A DNA stretch of 64,000 bases from Paenibacillus thalictri (GTDB lineage: Bacteria; Bacillota; Bacilli; Paenibacillales; NBRC-103111), in assembly GCF_004307995.1 (NCBI RefSeq), contig NZ_SIRE01000010.1, forward strand, positions 186,001 through 250,000. The letters are read 5' to 3'. The notes beneath the pieces are model-generated. The model ran no database searches and had not been told where the DNA came from. It was given only the letters and a program-made list of their open reading frames with translations. Position 1 is the first letter of the stretch. Every line of letters starts with the position of its first letter. The translations under genes and the position numbers were made by a program. Shown here in pieces: positions 1 to 8,355 of this stretch.

Positions 1-809
1 TCACGTTTGACGCAGGCGAATCCTACGATCCGGATCGGAAGCTGGGGGACCGTATTGCCTCTTACAGCTGGAATTTCGGAGACGGTACGCCGGAGGTAGC
101 GGGAGAGGATCAAAGCAGGGTAGAGCATACGTTTGAAAAGGTAGGTTCCTTTACCGTAACGCTGACCGTGACGGATACCCTTGGTTTGCAGCACAAAACT
201 TCAACGATCGTTCAATCGGGCAGTCCTTACGGATATTTTAATGTGGATCTTAAAAATGCCGACGACGAAAATGTATATGTTTTGTTCGAAGCGGAGGACA
301 TCACCTACAATTCCAGTCAGGACGGCGAAATCGCCATTGTCGACAAGCCGGATGTGTCCGGCGGGAAATACGTGAAAGTCGGCCTGAATGTACCCGATGT
401 CACAAGCGCAAAAGTGCTGGACCCGGCATATAAGGACGTACTGCCTCCGGACAAAATTCCGAACGGCACCGCCTATGTTGAATACGAGTTTAAAGTGAAA
501 CATGCCGATTCTTACCAAGTACACTTGTTTTCGACAGGTTCGTCGGCCTCCAATGGCTCCGTATTCATTCAATTCGACAATTCGGATCTGAAGCGTGTTA
601 CGCTGAAGGACGCGGACTGGAAGCGGGCGTTCGACAATACGCAATTTGCGTTAAATGAAGGGACCCACGTGCTGCGGGTATACTCCCGCAAGGGCGGGGC
701 CGATTGGGACCGCGTGCTGCTCACGACGGACGGCACGACCCATACGAAGGTGCAAAGCACGATTATCCCGAAAATCGAGCAGGATTATCCGGTAGCGCCG
801 CCGCAATAA
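1..809 (+). CDS. Secreted PKD-domain protein with C-terminal carbohydrate-binding-like module (5' end missing)
   Basis: The reading frame is open from base 3, so the gene enters from outside the window and its true start is not visible. The first 55 or so codons give the end of a PKD fold, with the signature W-N-F-G-D-G-T and the closing strand F-T-V-T-L-T-V-T-D. A segment beginning V-L-F-E-A-E-D follows; E-A-E-D is typical of the first strand of CBM6/CBM35-like carbohydrate-binding modules, and the rest (G-T-A-Y-V-E-Y-E-F, G-T-H-V-L-R-V-Y) fits that beta-sandwich. PKD plus CBM is usual in extracellular glycoside hydrolases or polysaccharide lyases, so this is probably the tail of a secreted polysaccharide-degrading enzyme. 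The catalytic part is not present, so the substrate cannot be named. A strong terminator follows 32 bases after the stop. Confidence 0.75.
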   Translation, partial: TFDAGESYDPDRKLGDRIASYSWNFGDGTPEVAGEDQSRVEHTFEKVGSFTVTLTVTDTLGLQHKTSTIVQSGSPYGYFNVDLKNADDENVYVLFEAEDITYNSSQDGEIAIVDKPDVSGGKYVKVGLNVPDVTSAKVLDPAYKDVLPPDKIPNGTAYVEYEFKVKHADSYQVHLFSTGSSASNGSVFIQFDNSDLKRVTLKDADWKRAFDNTQFALNEGTHVLRVYSRKGGADWDRVLLTTDGTTHTKVQSTIIPKIEQDYPVAPPQ

Positions 810-841
810 TTGCTGAACAACCTTTTAATACCGGTTCATGT

Positions 842-903
842 AAACGAACTGCACCTCCAACCGGTTGGATCATCTCCAGCCGCCGGGGTGCAGTTCGTTT
901 TTT
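842..903 (+). terminator. Rho-independent terminator after the PKD/CBM gene
   Basis: A perfect 14-bp stem (AAACGAACTGCACC paired with GGTGCAGTTCGTTT) encloses a 31-base loop and ends in six T residues. It lies just after the upstream stop codon and directly abuts the repeat that begins at 906. Confidence 0.9.
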
Positions 904-905
904 CG

Positions 906-1027
906 CTATATAAATTGAACAAATGACTTGGAAGCCCGTTGCTTTCCGAAAGGGATTATTTTGCCGCTTCAGACAGCTTGTTTTGAATTCCTTTTATTAG
1001 ATAGGCCTGCGGATTGCAGGAATTCAA
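906..1027 (+). repeat. Truncated copy of a MITE-like repeat (copy 1)
   Basis: These 122 bases align without gaps to 53247-53368, with about six mismatches by eye. The left end CTATATAAATTGAA is the terminal inverted repeat of the full copy. The distal ~80 bases and the right terminal repeat are missing, and the similarity stops at 1027, 14 bases short of the end of the minus-strand epimerase gene. The element contains an internal hairpin (GAATTCC with GGAATTC, and CCTGC with GCAGG). It carries no credible gene. Confidence 0.8.
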
Positions 1028-1041
1028 TACGTCGCAATAGA

Positions 1042-1878
1042 TCAGCGTCTCCAGCTGTACTGCGGGGCAAATCCCAGCATGCGCTTCGCTTTGGAGCAAT
1101 CCAGCAAGCTCTCGTGACCGGAAGGAGCCCGGGTCAGCTTGATCTCCGGATAATAACGCGATAACAGCTCTTCGGTCGGCTGCACGCAGCGATGGTCCGC
1201 AGCGGCGATATTAAACACCTCGTGGCCGTCAAACGTCGCTTCAATTGCCATACGGAAGGCCCGCGCGCAATCGCGCCCGTCCAAGTAGGACCATAAATTC
1301 CAAGGCTCTCGATCAGGCTGCTCCGTTGATTGGATAAACGACGGAGCATCGTATTTTTGCGGGTCGACGACATAGGTAATGCGCAGTGAAGATACTTTCA
1401 TGCCGAAGCGTTTAGCCAAGCTCCCGGCCACCTGCTCTCCCACTTGCTTGGATAAGCCGTAGCAGTTGTCCGGAGCGGCAGGGTGGCGTTCGTCAACCGG
1501 AAAATAAACGGGGCGGGTTTCCTGAAAGCTGTATGTCACACCATAAGCGCAATCGCTGGATGCGATCGCCACCCTGGCGATGCCGGTTTCGCCAGCGGCG
1601 AGCAGCATGTGATATAACCCCATCACATTGTTGTGAAACACCGTCGTTTCCGGACGGCCGACAGGACTTGGGAAAGCGGCCAGATGGATGACCGCGCCGC
1701 ACCCTGCGAAACTGTCTAACACCTGCTCGTAATTGAGCATATCCGCTTGTTTTTGCTCGACCGGACAATCCGCCCACGGTTCCAGTGTAACGGCTCTGAC
1801 CTCATAGCCCTGCTCAAGCAGCTCGCGGATTACGAACCTTCCGACCATACCGCCGGCTCCGGTTACGGCCACCTTCAT
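1042..1878 (-). CDS. NAD-dependent epimerase/dehydratase (extended SDR)
   Basis: A 278-residue extended short-chain dehydrogenase. The N-terminus carries the Rossmann dinucleotide loop G-A-G-G-M-V-G (residues 7-13), followed by V-I-H-L-A-A and the catalytic tyrosine and lysine in C-Y-G-L-S-K. The ATG at 1878 is chosen because a GAGAGGTG ribosome site precedes it and the protein then begins directly with the nucleotide-binding strand; a longer frame upstream has no such site. It lies 47 bases downstream of the dehydratase gene on the same strand, so the two are probably co-transcribed and act on a sugar or sugar acid. The family includes NDP-sugar epimerases and uronate dehydrogenases, and the substrate cannot be chosen from sequence alone. 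The C-terminus ends abruptly at Y-S-W-R-R beside the repeat at 906-1027 and may have been trimmed. Confidence 0.8.
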   Translation of the reverse strand: MKVAVTGAGGMVGRFVIRELLEQGYEVRAVTLEPWADCPVEQKQADMLNYEQVLDSFAGCGAVIHLAAFPSPVGRPETTVFHNNVMGLYHMLLAAGETGIARVAIASSDCAYGVTYSFQETRPVYFPVDERHPAAPDNCYGLSKQVGEQVAGSLAKRFGMKVSSLRITYVVDPQKYDAPSFIQSTEQPDREPWNLWSYLDGRDCARAFRMAIEATFDGHEVFNIAAADHRCVQPTEELLSRYYPEIKLTRAPSGHESLLDCSKAKRMLGFAPQYSWRR

Positions 1879-1925
1879 ATCGCACCTCTCCTCGCAATCG
1901 GATGTTTTGTTGCATATATGCTGAA

Positions 1926-3128
1926 TTACGGGCGGACGGAAGTTCCATCCGGCGTGCGGGCAAGCGTCCATTCCGGCAGTTTATTGACGCATGGGAATCG
2001 CGCTGCCGCTTGTTCGTCAATATCGACGCCCAGCCCGGGAGCATCGCTGATGTACACATAACCGCCGCGGACTTCCGGTGTGCCGGGAAATACGGTAAGC
2101 AGCTGGTCGCTGACATGCGACCATTCCTGTATGCCAAAATTGTGCGAGCTCACGTCCAAGTGCACGTTGGCTGCGTGACCGACGGGAGAGACGTCTCCCG
2201 GACCGTGCCATGCCGTTCGCACGCCAAACGCTTCGCACAGCACGGCGAGCTTGCGCGCCGGCGTAATGCCGCCTATGGCGCTGATATGTACGCGGATGTA
2301 ATCGATGAGCCGCTCGGCGATAAGCGGAGTCCATTCCATGGGGTGAACGAACAGTTCCCCCATAGCAAGCGGCGTCGTGCATTGGCTGCGTATCATGCGG
2401 AACCAGTCAAGCTGCTCGGGAGGCAGCGCATCCTCGAGAAAAAACAGCCGATAAGGCTCCAATTGCTTGGCAAGCCGCACCGCTTCAATCGGGGCAAGCC
2501 GCTCGTGCACATCGTGCAGCAGTTCCAGATCATAGCCGAATTTCCCGCGGATATGTTCAAAAATCGCAGGGACGCTGCGCACATACACCTGGGGATCAAA
2601 ATAGGCGCCGGGCGGAACATAATCCGGGGAGTGGAGCTTGTGGTTTTTGCCGCCGTAACCGCCCATCTGACACCGGATATAGCGGTAGCCCATCTCTTGA
2701 AAAGCCGCAACGCGCTCCTCCAGCTCATGCAGGTCGCGTCCGTCGGCATGCGTGTAGACCGCCGCGGCATCCCGGCATTTGCCTCCGAACAGCTGGTAGA
2801 GCGGCATATTCGCCTGTTTGCCTTTAATGTCCCACAAGGCCATGTCGATGCCAGAAAGCGCATTGTTCAGCACCGGCCCGTTACGCCAATACGAACTTAC
2901 CATGGCCGACTGCCATATATCCTCGATGCGCGATACATCCTTGCCGATCAGAAACGGCTTCAAATACTCTTCGATGGCTGTGGCGACGGCGAGGTAACGC
3001 TGGGTAAAGGTTGCGCAGCCGAGACCGTACAAACCGGGCTCCGACGTTTCGATTTTTACGACAACCAGATTGATGTTTTGCGGAGCCGTCAAAATTGTTT
3101 TTACATCCCGGATCGTAACCGCAGGCAT
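1926..3128 (-). CDS. Enolase-superfamily sugar-acid dehydratase (mannonate/galactonate dehydratase, RspA-like)
   Basis: A 400-residue member of the mandelate racemase/enolase superfamily, close in layout to the ManD/RspA group. The barrel metal ligands appear in order: D in L-L-H-D-V-H-E-R, E in F-L-E-D-A and E in A-M-G-E-L-F. The barrel base H is in W-H-G-P-G-D. Such enzymes use Mg2+ to abstract the proton next to the carboxylate and remove water from D-mannonate, D-gluconate or similar acids, giving 2-keto-3-deoxy acids. The ATG at 3128 sits 11 bases after AAGGAG; the GTG at 3140 abuts that site and is less likely. The neighbouring SDR gene supports a sugar-acid pathway. Substrate specificity in this family is known to be broad and often weak, so D-mannonate is only the first guess. 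Confidence 0.82.
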   Translation of the reverse strand: MPAVTIRDVKTILTAPQNINLVVVKIETSEPGLYGLGCATFTQRYLAVATAIEEYLKPFLIGKDVSRIEDIWQSAMVSSYWRNGPVLNNALSGIDMALWDIKGKQANMPLYQLFGGKCRDAAAVYTHADGRDLHELEERVAAFQEMGYRYIRCQMGGYGGKNHKLHSPDYVPPGAYFDPQVYVRSVPAIFEHIRGKFGYDLELLHDVHERLAPIEAVRLAKQLEPYRLFFLEDALPPEQLDWFRMIRSQCTTPLAMGELFVHPMEWTPLIAERLIDYIRVHISAIGGITPARKLAVLCEAFGVRTAWHGPGDVSPVGHAANVHLDVSSHNFGIQEWSHVSDQLLTVFPGTPEVRGGYVYISDAPGLGVDIDEQAAARFPCVNKLPEWTLARTPDGTSVRP

Positions 3129-3342
3129 GTCTCCATTCACTCCTTAAGATGGATTGGATGCGCTTTCGTAGTTGGCTACCCCTAAAATACCACATGCCGG
3201 CAGCATGTTCCTGCCGGAGAAACGGCAGAAACGGCGATATTCGGCTTCCCCGGCGCTTGAAGCGCCAACTCTACAAGCTACGGCCTACCGATCTGAATCA
3301 TTCGCGGAAAGGCTCGGCTAAGGAGCGGGAAGCTAAAATACG

Positions 3343-3377
3343 CAAAAAAATAAGACGGACTCTCGAAAGTCCGTCTT
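3343..3377 (-). terminator. Rho-independent terminator for the ABC transporter operon
   Basis: Read on the minus strand, AAGACGGACT and AGTCCGTCTT pair around a short loop, and a run of T follows. It lies 12 bases beyond the stop of the substrate-binding protein gene. Confidence 0.9.
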
Positions 3378-3389
3378 ATGCCTTATGGC

Positions 3390-4457
3390 TTATTTGCTTT
3401 TCTTAACTTCGTCCAGCAAGCTCAAATCAAGGAATTTGCTGAGGTCAAGCTCTTCTTTTTTCACATCTTTAATGTAACCTGCGTCAATTGATACTCTGGC
3501 CATTTCTTCGATCGCTTCCTTGCTGACGTCGGAGGTCAAGTTCAAGTGGGAAATCGCCGCTTTGATCAGCGGAATGTCCATTCCTTTGCCGCTCAGCGCC
3601 TTCAACTGGTTGTTGATCAGCTCGTAAGCTTTGTCCGGATTTTTCTTAATAAAATCGATGCCGTCGATGTTTGCTTGAATGGCGCCTTTCACGATATCGC
3701 GGTGGTCTTTCAGCAGCTTGTCGCTGGCGACAAGAATGGTCAGCGGATAATTGCCGTTGTTCGGCGGCACTTTATCCCAGTCTACGATAATTTTGCCGAT
3801 GCCTTCTTGCTCCATTTGCGTTCCCCAAGGTTCGGGAATCAGTGTGGCGTCGATTTCTTTTTGGCGCATAGCGATCAGCGTGTCGGCCGGGGCGCGGGCG
3901 ATGATGTTGGCGCCGGATTTATCGGTGGTTACTTTGATGTTGTTTTGCTGTAGCAGCAGGCGCAGCGAAATTTCGTTCGTGCTGCCCTTGGTCGGGATCG
4001 CTACCGTTTTGCCGACAAGATCCTTCACATTGGTGATGCCGGAATCTTTAGCGGCTACCAATACGGCGCCGCCGTTGTTGGATCCGGAGACGACACGGAA
4101 GTTTTTGCTTTTCAGAAATTGGTTGGTAGAAGGGCCGGGGCCTACAAAACCCAGGTCGATTTGATCCGTTGCCAGCGCCGTTGAGAAATCGGAGCCGTTA
4201 TCGAAAGCGGTGATTTCGATTTTAACGTTGTCGCCCCAATATTTTTGGAAGTATTTGTTTTCGATCGCCACATAACCGGGCGCATGAGTGACGTTTTTGA
4301 AAATACCGAGTCTTACGGTTGATAAGGAAGAAGCCGGTTTGCCGGAAGACGCGCCTCCCGATGCCGCAGGGGTTTGCTCTTGTTTGCTCCCGCAAGCTGC
4401 CAGCACCAGGGCTGTAATCAGCAGCAGGGCAACGCTAAATGTCCAACGTTTTTTCAT
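3390..4457 (-). CDS. ABC transporter substrate-binding lipoprotein (sulfonate/taurine/nitrate type)
   Basis: A 355-residue extracytoplasmic binding protein of the SsuA/TauA/NrtA-like family. The start at 4457 (ribosome site GGTGGAG) gives a lipoprotein signal peptide: K-K-R, a hydrophobic core and the lipobox L-A-A-C, so the mature protein would be lipid-anchored at Cys-22. An S/G/A-rich linker follows, then two lobes containing typical segments such as P-G-Y-V-A-I-E-N-K-Y-F, A-T-D-Q-I-D-L-G-F-V-G and G-K-T-V-A-I-P-T-K-G-S. It would capture a small anionic substrate, often an aliphatic sulfonate, for the permease and ATPase encoded upstream. A 133-base gap separates it from the permease gene, which suggests processing or a separate promoter. 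The ligand is inferred from the family, not seen. Confidence 0.82.
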   Translation of the reverse strand: MKKRWTFSVALLLITALVLAACGSKQEQTPAASGGASSGKPASSLSTVRLGIFKNVTHAPGYVAIENKYFQKYWGDNVKIEITAFDNGSDFSTALATDQIDLGFVGPGPSTNQFLKSKNFRVVSGSNNGGAVLVAAKDSGITNVKDLVGKTVAIPTKGSTNEISLRLLLQQNNIKVTTDKSGANIIARAPADTLIAMRQKEIDATLIPEPWGTQMEQEGIGKIIVDWDKVPPNNGNYPLTILVASDKLLKDHRDIVKGAIQANIDGIDFIKKNPDKAYELINNQLKALSGKGMDIPLIKAAISHLNLTSDVSKEAIEEMARVSIDAGYIKDVKKEELDLSKFLDLSLLDEVKKSK

Positions 4458-4590
4458 GTTTTTCTCCACCTTTTTAATATATTTATATTTTACGGTACGG
4501 AATCGGCAAGATTGGTTGGCTATGCCCATTCCATACCACAAGCAACCTGTAGTGCAGCGAACAGCCCGTATAACGTAAGCTGAGTCAGCC

Positions 4591-5355
4591 TTATTTCTTC
4601 GAAGAAGCTAAGCCGTAACGGAGCAAAATCTTATCTTCCATCCGCTTAAAGCAGAAATGGTCGGAAAGGGTGCCCAGTACAGCAATAATGATGACGATAC
4701 AAAGCATCAGTGCGGTGTCTGCCAAATTGCGGCCGTCCTGCAGCAATTGTCCGAGGCCGACGCCTTTGGCGATCAGCTCGCCGGCGACAAGCGCGCGCCA
4801 GGCAAACGCCCACGCAACCCGCACACCGGTCATCATATGTGGAAACGCCGCGGGGACCATGACTTGGTAAAACATTTTAAACCCGTTCCCGGTGCCCATC
4901 GTCTGCGCCGCTTTAATGTACAAAGTCGGAATGTTTTTGATGCCGGTGCGGCTCGACATGGCCATGGTCCAGGTTGCTCCCAGCGTAGTGATGAAAATGA
5001 CCGAAAAGTCGTTCATGCCAAACCAAATGATCGAGAAGGGCAGCCAGGCGATCGAAGGGATCGTCTGCAGCGCGACAACCAGGAAGCCGATCGTATCGTC
5101 GACAATCCGGTATCGTGCGAACAGAAAGCCCAGTGTGACGCCTACGGCTATGGATATCACAAACGAGGTGAGCAGCCTTCTTACGCTCTCGAAGGTGGCT
5201 TCCAGCAGCTTGCCGTGGACAAATCCGTCGTAAAAGGCTTGCAGCACTTGAAATACCGAAGGGAACTTCCAACCCCAGTCGAATATTCTATATCCCGCCT
5301 CCCACGCTATCAGCAGCAGGATCAGAAATAGACTTCTTCTTAATGCTGTACTCAT
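4591..5355 (-). CDS. ABC transporter permease (SsuC/TauC-like)
   Basis: A 254-residue inner-membrane permease of the binding-protein-dependent type with about six hydrophobic segments. The cytoplasmic coupling loop is seen as A-A-Q-T-M-G-T-G followed by V-M-V-P-A-A-F-P, the usual E-A-A-like site that contacts the ATPase. The start at 5355 is preceded by AAGGAGGAG seven bases upstream. The gene begins 68 bases inside the ATPase gene, in another frame, so translation of the two is likely coupled. With the lipoprotein at 3390 and the ATPase at 5288 it completes a sulfonate/taurine-class importer. Confidence 0.85.
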   Translation of the reverse strand: MSTALRRSLFLILLLIAWEAGYRIFDWGWKFPSVFQVLQAFYDGFVHGKLLEATFESVRRLLTSFVISIAVGVTLGFLFARYRIVDDTIGFLVVALQTIPSIAWLPFSIIWFGMNDFSVIFITTLGATWTMAMSSRTGIKNIPTLYIKAAQTMGTGNGFKMFYQVMVPAAFPHMMTGVRVAWAFAWRALVAGELIAKGVGLGQLLQDGRNLADTALMLCIVIIIAVLGTLSDHFCFKRMEDKILLRYGLASSKK

Positions 5356-6127
5356 CGCCAGTCTCCTCCTTTACGACTTTTTCCAGCTCATCGGCGAGCA
5401 CTTCCATGATGCTGCTTTCGACATGGTGCAGCACGGAGTCGGATATGTCCCGGGGGCGGGCGGCTTGTACAAGAAATTCTTTCTTGATTTTGCCCGGCCG
5501 GGTTGACATGACCAGCACGCGGTCGGACAATATAACGGCTTCGCGGATATTATGTGTAATGAACAGTATCGTTTTGCGGGTGCGCAGCCATATTTCTTCG
5601 AGTTCTTTATGAAGCACAAGCCGGGTTTGTTCGTCCAGCGCGGCGAACGGCTCGTCCATCAGCAGGATTTCCGGGTCCATGGCCAGCGCTCGGGCAATAG
5701 CGGCCCGCTGCTTCATGCCGCCCGACAACTCGTGGGGATACCGGTCGGCGAATTTGCTTAAGTGCACCGATTTGATCTGCTCCATGGCCAGCGCTTCGCG
5801 TTCTTTTTTGCCGACGCCTTTTTGCTTAAGCCCAAAGGCCACGTTGTCCAGAACCGTCAGCCATGGAAACAAGGCGTGCTCCTGAAAAACGACGACACGG
5901 TCGGGGCCTGGGCCGGTACAAGCTTTTCCGTTGACATGGATGTTGCCGGATTCCGCCGTTTCAAGTCCGGCTACGAGATTAAGTAAAGTCGACTTGCCGC
6001 AGCCCGACGGACCGAGCAATGAAACAAACTCCCCTTTTTGGATCGTCAGCGATACGTTATCAAGAGCGGTAAACGAACCGCCTGTGCGTTGATGGAACGT
6101 TTTCGAGACATTTGCGATTTCTATCAT
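5288..6127 (-). CDS. ABC transporter ATP-binding protein (SsuB/TauB-like)
   Basis: A 279-residue nucleotide-binding subunit. Walker A G-P-S-G-C-G-K-S-T is at residues ~44-52, the signature L-S-G-G-M-K-Q-R follows, and Walker B reads I-L-L-M-D-E-P-F-A-A-L-D. The H-loop is in F-I-T-H-N-I. The chosen ATG at 6127 lies 14 bases after AAGGAG, slightly far; an in-frame GTG inside the ribosome site is rejected. The last ~25 residues, rich in lysine and glycine, form an extension that exists only in the stretch overlapping the permease gene. It is the first gene of a minus-strand operon (ATPase, permease, binding protein) ending at the terminator near 3350. Confidence 0.87.
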   Translation of the reverse strand: MIEIANVSKTFHQRTGGSFTALDNVSLTIQKGEFVSLLGPSGCGKSTLLNLVAGLETAESGNIHVNGKACTGPGPDRVVVFQEHALFPWLTVLDNVAFGLKQKGVGKKEREALAMEQIKSVHLSKFADRYPHELSGGMKQRAAIARALAMDPEILLMDEPFAALDEQTRLVLHKELEEIWLRTRKTILFITHNIREAVILSDRVLVMSTRPGKIKKEFLVQAARPRDISDSVLHHVESSIMEVLADELEKVVKEETGDEYSIKKKSISDPAADSVGGGI

Positions 6128-6325
6128 ATGCGAAACTATCACTCCTTGGATGCCATTCACGGGTTATTACCAACTTATTTTATCGGAATTAGTGACAAAG
6201 TCAATCTATTTTTTACGAATGAATTCGTCCTCCAGGCACAGGACAACATGCGAAAAATGGCGTATCATGGTAAAATGGGTACAGATGCACTTATTTATTT
6301 CAATATTTAAGGATAGGAGAATAAC

Positions 6326-7264
6326 ATGAAAGTGAAGCAAATCGGCCGTATTTTAGGTTTCGGCGCGCTGTTGGCCTCGGTTTTTACCGCAGGGGCGTAT
6401 GCAGAGGATGTGCTCAAGAGGGTTGAGGCGTATTTGCGTCCGGACTTTAACGTCGTGCTCGACGGCAAGCCAATCAAGATGGAGAACGACCCGCTGGTAT
6501 ATGAAGGCTCCAGCTATCTGCCAGTCAAAGAGCTGGGCAATCTGCTCGGCGCCAATATTACGTTTAAAGACGATACGAAAACGATTTATATCAACAGCCG
6601 TTTATATAAGGAACAACCTGTCCAGGATCCGAACATCGACTATCAGGAAATCAAAATGAGAGACCCTCTCTCTAATATTTATGTCTATTTGGGCTCGGAG
6701 TATCCGGCGCTGATTATCGGCAACGACACGGCGATACGCGATTCCAACAAATATTGGAGATTGTCGGATGTGAAGCGAATGGGCATCGACGTGACCGGCC
6801 TGACATTTGTGAAGGAAAAATTGACCCAGCAGCTGTATGTCAGCGAATCCGAGCTGAAAAAGAAATGGCGCCAGGCGCCGACGGTTTCGTACAACAGGCC
6901 GCGCAACAGTTACAACTATATCGTTGCGGGAGAAGTGGACAACGAGAAAATCGAAGCCATCCAAAAATATATCAAGGATACGAGCAGCATCCGCACGACA
7001 ACCGTCACTTTATCGACCAAACCGATCATTGTCGACACAACGTCCGACACGAACATATATCAATATATGTTCTGGCAGAACGCCCAGCTGACCGACGGCA
7101 AATACGTCAATAACCGGTTGATGACCACACGGCTGCGCATTTATAAGGGCTATAACGAAGATTTTTATACGATCAACTCGGATAACCAGCTTGATCTGCA
7201 ATCCGAGCTCGACGATCGCGAACGCAAGAAAAACAACCCGCAGGATGCAACGACGACGCCATAA
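6326..7264 (+). CDS. Exported stalk-domain protein (copper amine oxidase N-terminal-like domain)
   Basis: A 312-residue protein with a signal peptide (M-K-V-K, a hydrophobic run, cleavage near A-Y-A-E). Residues ~40-95 match the copper amine oxidase N-terminal-like or stalk domain common in Paenibacillus surface proteins: V-V-L-D-G-K-P, S-S-Y-L-P-V-K-E-L and K-T-I-Y-I-N-S-R. This domain does not bind copper by itself; it is a presumed wall- or membrane-associated structural module. The remaining ~200 residues resemble nothing I recognise. An AGGAG-type site precedes the ATG. It is divergent from the ABC transporter operon and appears to stand alone. Confidence 0.7.
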   Translation: MKVKQIGRILGFGALLASVFTAGAYAEDVLKRVEAYLRPDFNVVLDGKPIKMENDPLVYEGSSYLPVKELGNLLGANITFKDDTKTIYINSRLYKEQPVQDPNIDYQEIKMRDPLSNIYVYLGSEYPALIIGNDTAIRDSNKYWRLSDVKRMGIDVTGLTFVKEKLTQQLYVSESELKKKWRQAPTVSYNRPRNSYNYIVAGEVDNEKIEAIQKYIKDTSSIRTTTVTLSTKPIIVDTTSDTNIYQYMFWQNAQLTDGKYVNNRLMTTRLRIYKGYNEDFYTINSDNQLDLQSELDDRERKKNNPQDATTTP

Positions 7265-7288
7265 AACCGGCGTAATGCGCTTAAAATA

Positions 7289-7327
7289 GACCGTCCGCAG
7301 TTCAAATCTGCTGGGCGGTTTGCTTTT
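7289..7327 (+). terminator. Possible weak terminator
   Basis: An imperfect stem (ACCGTCCGCAG against CTGCTGGGCGGT) is followed by a short T-rich stretch. It lies 25 bases after the stalk-domain gene. Confidence 0.4.
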
Positions 7328-7520
7328 TGCCCATGCTTACCAAAATTTAGGTTCGGTTTCCTTAAAAAAAAGACAATAATCCAAGTTGCTAAATCATACT
7401 ATTCATAATAAGATAGAGGTAAGACAGAATTATCTGAAAATTCCATTAACTGACGGGCTGTCTGTAATCGATGTTCGGCCTTGCTGCCTGGCGAAAATAC
7501 TACATGGGGAGGGGATTGCC

Positions 7521-8117
7521 GTGAGTAAAAGTCACGAAGTGGAGTACTGCAACCTAGAGCTGCGTTTTGATCGCCGGCTAATCCGTAACTTTATAAAGGC
7601 ACTGATCCAGGAAGGCTACTCCTTGTATTGGAATGAGAATGAGCAGCAATTCATCATCTCCATCCGTACCGGACGCAAGTTGGTGAAGCTGAAGTTCCAA
7701 CGCATTGGGGAACGTTACAAAATTGTCGGGAATTATTCGTTTAAAGACGAGAAGTTGGCAGAGCTGATGGAGAAGATGATTGGCGACACCCGCGGTCATG
7801 CGGTGGTGAAAAGGTTCAAGGACAGGCAAATTTTGATCGAGAACATTATGTTCGGGGAAATTATCCGTATGGTTGAAATATCGGGGGTGGAGCATAAAGT
7901 GTTATTTCAAAAGGAACCTGTTGTTACAGTAGAGGAAATGATGCACGCATTCCGTTCCAAACGTCCGGATCAGCGCATTCCCGTATTGCGCATGGAACTG
8001 GACTATGAGCTGGCAACGCTCAGCGATGCGCTGCAGTCCGGCGATTTGAAGGCGGCCGAGGAAAGCAAGGAAAGGTTGAAGGACCTGCGCTATGAGATGC
8101 TTCTGCTGGAAATGTGA
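7521..8117 (+). CDS. Conserved-looking protein of unknown function
   Basis: A 198-residue soluble protein. The GTG at 7521 is chosen because a purine-rich GGGGAGGGG site precedes it; the longer frame from 7386 lacks a ribosome site and begins in AT-rich intergenic sequence. The protein is rich in charged residues. Its middle is predicted alpha/beta, with basic strands such as G-R-K-L-V-K-L-K-F, and it ends in a helical region (L-Q-S-G-D-L-K-A-A-E-E-S-K-E-R-L-K) that could be a coiled coil. No catalytic motif, membrane segment or signal peptide is visible. A terminator follows, so it is probably a single-gene unit. I do not recognise the family. Confidence 0.65.
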   Translation: MSKSHEVEYCNLELRFDRRLIRNFIKALIQEGYSLYWNENEQQFIISIRTGRKLVKLKFQRIGERYKIVGNYSFKDEKLAELMEKMIGDTRGHAVVKRFKDRQILIENIMFGEIIRMVEISGVEHKVLFQKEPVVTVEEMMHAFRSKRPDQRIPVLRMELDYELATLSDALQSGDLKAAEESKERLKDLRYEMLLLEM

Positions 8118-8135
8118 ACGATTGCTTGAATAACG

Positions 8136-8174
8136 ATGGCCTGTGCGATGCTTCTGCACGGGCCATTTGTTTTG
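8136..8174 (+). terminator. Rho-independent terminator after the unknown gene
   Basis: ATGGCC-TGTGC pairs with GCAC-GGGCCAT across a short loop, and a T-rich run follows. It lies 18 bases after the stop at 8117. Confidence 0.75.
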
Positions 8175-8284
8175 CCGGGGAATGGAAACCTTCTGCTGAC
8201 GAGCATACTCTTATAAGCGGCCGCCGGCGAACTTTTCGAAAGTGCTGGTTGAAAGTTTTTCATTTTTTGCGCACAAGCGATGTT

Positions 8285-8337
8285 TTTTGCGAAAATCGCA
8301 AAACCCGTTGTTAACGTGTGCACCACTATGATATGAT
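8285..8337 (+). promoter_or_regulatory. Putative promoter and operator before the LacI-type regulator
   Basis: Two palindromes lie close together: TTTTGCGA-aaa-TCGCAAAA at 8285-8303 and CGTT-gtt-AACG at 8306-8316. A candidate promoter, TTGTTA at 8308 and TATGAT at 8332 with 18 bases between, overlaps the second one. This is a plausible autoregulatory operator for the downstream LacI-family protein. Neither site has been matched to a known operator. Confidence 0.4.
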
Positions 8338-8355
8338 GAACGCGGGGTGGTAGAC

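Noticed and set aside
928..1164. Small frame beginning in the repeat, similar to one starting at 53269
   Set aside because: The shared residues are explained by DNA identity of the repeat. After it ends the two frames diverge completely, and neither has a ribosome site.
1902..3185. 427-codon open frame on the plus strand
   Set aside because: It is antisense to the dehydratase gene, which has clear enolase motifs and a good start; its translation shows no family signature.
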